This document shows, in pieces, positions 6,141 through 6,708 of a DNA stretch of 6,708 bases (position 1 is its first letter; each line of letters begins with the position of its first letter). The translations under genes and the position numbers were made by a program. Below the pieces are notes generated by a model, which did no database searches, had not been told where the DNA came from, and worked only from the letters and a program-made list of their open reading frames with translations. The stretch spans positions 1 through 6,708 of the forward strand of contig JACVJH010000436.1 in the NCBI GenBank assembly GCA_015711895.1. The letters are read 5' to 3'. This DNA comes from Candidatus Solincola tengchongensis. Its GTDB lineage: Bacteria; Actinomycetota; Geothermincolia; Geothermincolales; RBG-13-55-18.

Positions 6141-6158
6141 GCACGTGCATATCGCACG
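6141..6158. repeat. Short inverted repeat upstream of the HAD gene, possible operator
   Basis: CGTGC-ATATC-GCACG is a perfect five-bp inverted repeat around an AT-rich centre, and the left arm also lies in the palindrome GCACGTGC (6141-6148). It lies in the 199-nt gap before the HAD gene, 92 bp before its start. Dyads of this shape are typical of dimeric regulators, but the arms are short. The rest of the gap (6052-6250) shows no gene and no strong -10 hexamer. Confidence 0.25.
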
Positions 6159-6250
6159 GTCGATCTTCCGATCCTGAGGCGCCGAAAAGGAAGGGGACGA
6201 GGCTTTCTTGCCGGGAAACGCGGCCCGGAGGATACGGGAACGGAAGAGGG

Positions 6251-6708
6251 ATGAAAAGAGATACCGAATACCTGCTCTTCGACCTTGACGGAACGCTGGT
6301 GGACACCATCCGGCTCATCCTGCGCGCCTTCCGGGAGACCTTCCGGGCCCTGGGGCTTCCTCCCCGTGACGACCGGGAGATGGTCATGGAGGTGGGAAAG
6401 CCGCTCTACCGGCAGGCCCTGGACATAGACCCCGGGAGAGCGGATGAGATATTCCGGGTCTACCAGGAGATGTACGACAAGTATTACCAGGAACTGGTAA
6501 AAGAATACCCAGGTGTCCGAGAGGCGCTGGCCGGGTTGAAGGAGCGAGGCTACCGGCTGGCGGTGGTGACCTCCAAGCGATTCTCCAATGCGAGCCTGGA
6601 CCTGGAGAGGTTCGGGCTCATACCCTACCTGGACGTCCTGGTGACGGCGGAGGACACCGAGAACCACAAGCCGGATCCCGAGCCGGTCTTCAAGGCCCTG
6701 GAGAAACT
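6251..6708 (+). CDS. HAD-superfamily phosphatase, PpaX/Gph-like (partial, runs off right edge)
   Basis: The first 152 codons of a haloacid dehalogenase-type phosphatase are present. Motif I is FDLDGTLVDT with nucleophile D11 and acid D13. A helical cap of the small C1 type occupies about 19-85. Motif II is VVTSKR with T107/S108, and motif III is HKPDPEP with K140. The second acidic motif (IV, usually GDxxxD), expected about 20-25 residues later, is beyond the window. The family is normally 210-230 residues, so roughly 60-80 are missing. The pattern fits pyrophosphatase PpaX or phosphoglycolate phosphatase Gph, and the substrate cannot be chosen between them. ATG 6251 has GGAAG and GAGGG directly upstream. 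An in-frame ATG at 6134 would add 39 basic, low-complexity residues without a ribosome site and is less likely. Confidence 0.92.
   Translation, partial: MKRDTEYLLFDLDGTLVDTIRLILRAFRETFRALGLPPRDDREMVMEVGKPLYRQALDIDPGRADEIFRVYQEMYDKYYQELVKEYPGVREALAGLKERGYRLAVVTSKRFSNASLDLERFGLIPYLDVLVTAEDTENHKPDPEPVFKALEK

Noticed and set aside
4942..6387. 481-codon open frame on the minus strand crossing the membrane protein, phosphatase and HAD genes
   Set aside because: It spans three well-supported genes and two gaps in antisense, has no recognisable domain and is rich in Pro, Arg, Gly and His as expected for the reverse of high-GC coding DNA.

Overview
The window is high-GC bacterial DNA packed with ordinary chromosomal genes. 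It holds no mobile element, CRISPR array, rRNA or tRNA that I can recognise. The gene set and order (Nif3-like, coiled-coil zinc ribbon, RNase HI, CobC/phosphoglycerate-mutase-like phosphatase, HAD phosphatase) resemble the Mycobacterium tuberculosis Rv2230c-Rv2229c-Rv2228c neighbourhood as I remember it. Together with the GC bias, three TTG starts and a probable leaderless gene, this suggests an actinobacterial or other high-GC lineage. The taxonomic inference is moderate at best.

Layout: on the minus strand a two-component module runs off the left edge. It comprises a 662-residue soluble hybrid-like sensor histidine kinase (86-2074) followed 19 nt later by the first 22 codons of a response regulator (1-66). 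A divergent intergenic region of about 230 bp (2075-2304) carries a candidate promoter for each direction. Rightward, 2305-5307 is a tight four-gene run: the Nif3/YqfO-type protein; a FlgZ/CdsZ-type zinc ribbon protein (TTG/TGA overlap); RNase HI (28-nt gap); and a small membrane protein of the YdjM/DUF457 metal-dependent-hydrolase type (zero-nt gap). A hairpin over the last stop codon and a candidate -35/-10 promoter placed almost on the ATG suggest that the histidine phosphatase (5431-6051) starts a new transcript. After a 199-nt gap, a HAD-superfamily phosphatase (6251 onward) runs off the right edge.

How the genes fit together: the kinase and regulator form a signalling pair with unknown input and output. 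The rightward genes are a conserved housekeeping neighbourhood (a metal-binding Nif3 protein, a coiled-coil zinc ribbon, RNA/DNA-hybrid removal, and phosphatases possibly acting on a cobalamin intermediate or other phosphoesters), with no single pathway evident. The most interesting point is comparative: the RNase HI and histidine-phosphatase domains, fused in M. tuberculosis Rv2228c, are separate genes here with a membrane protein gene between them. I found no convincing undescribed system.
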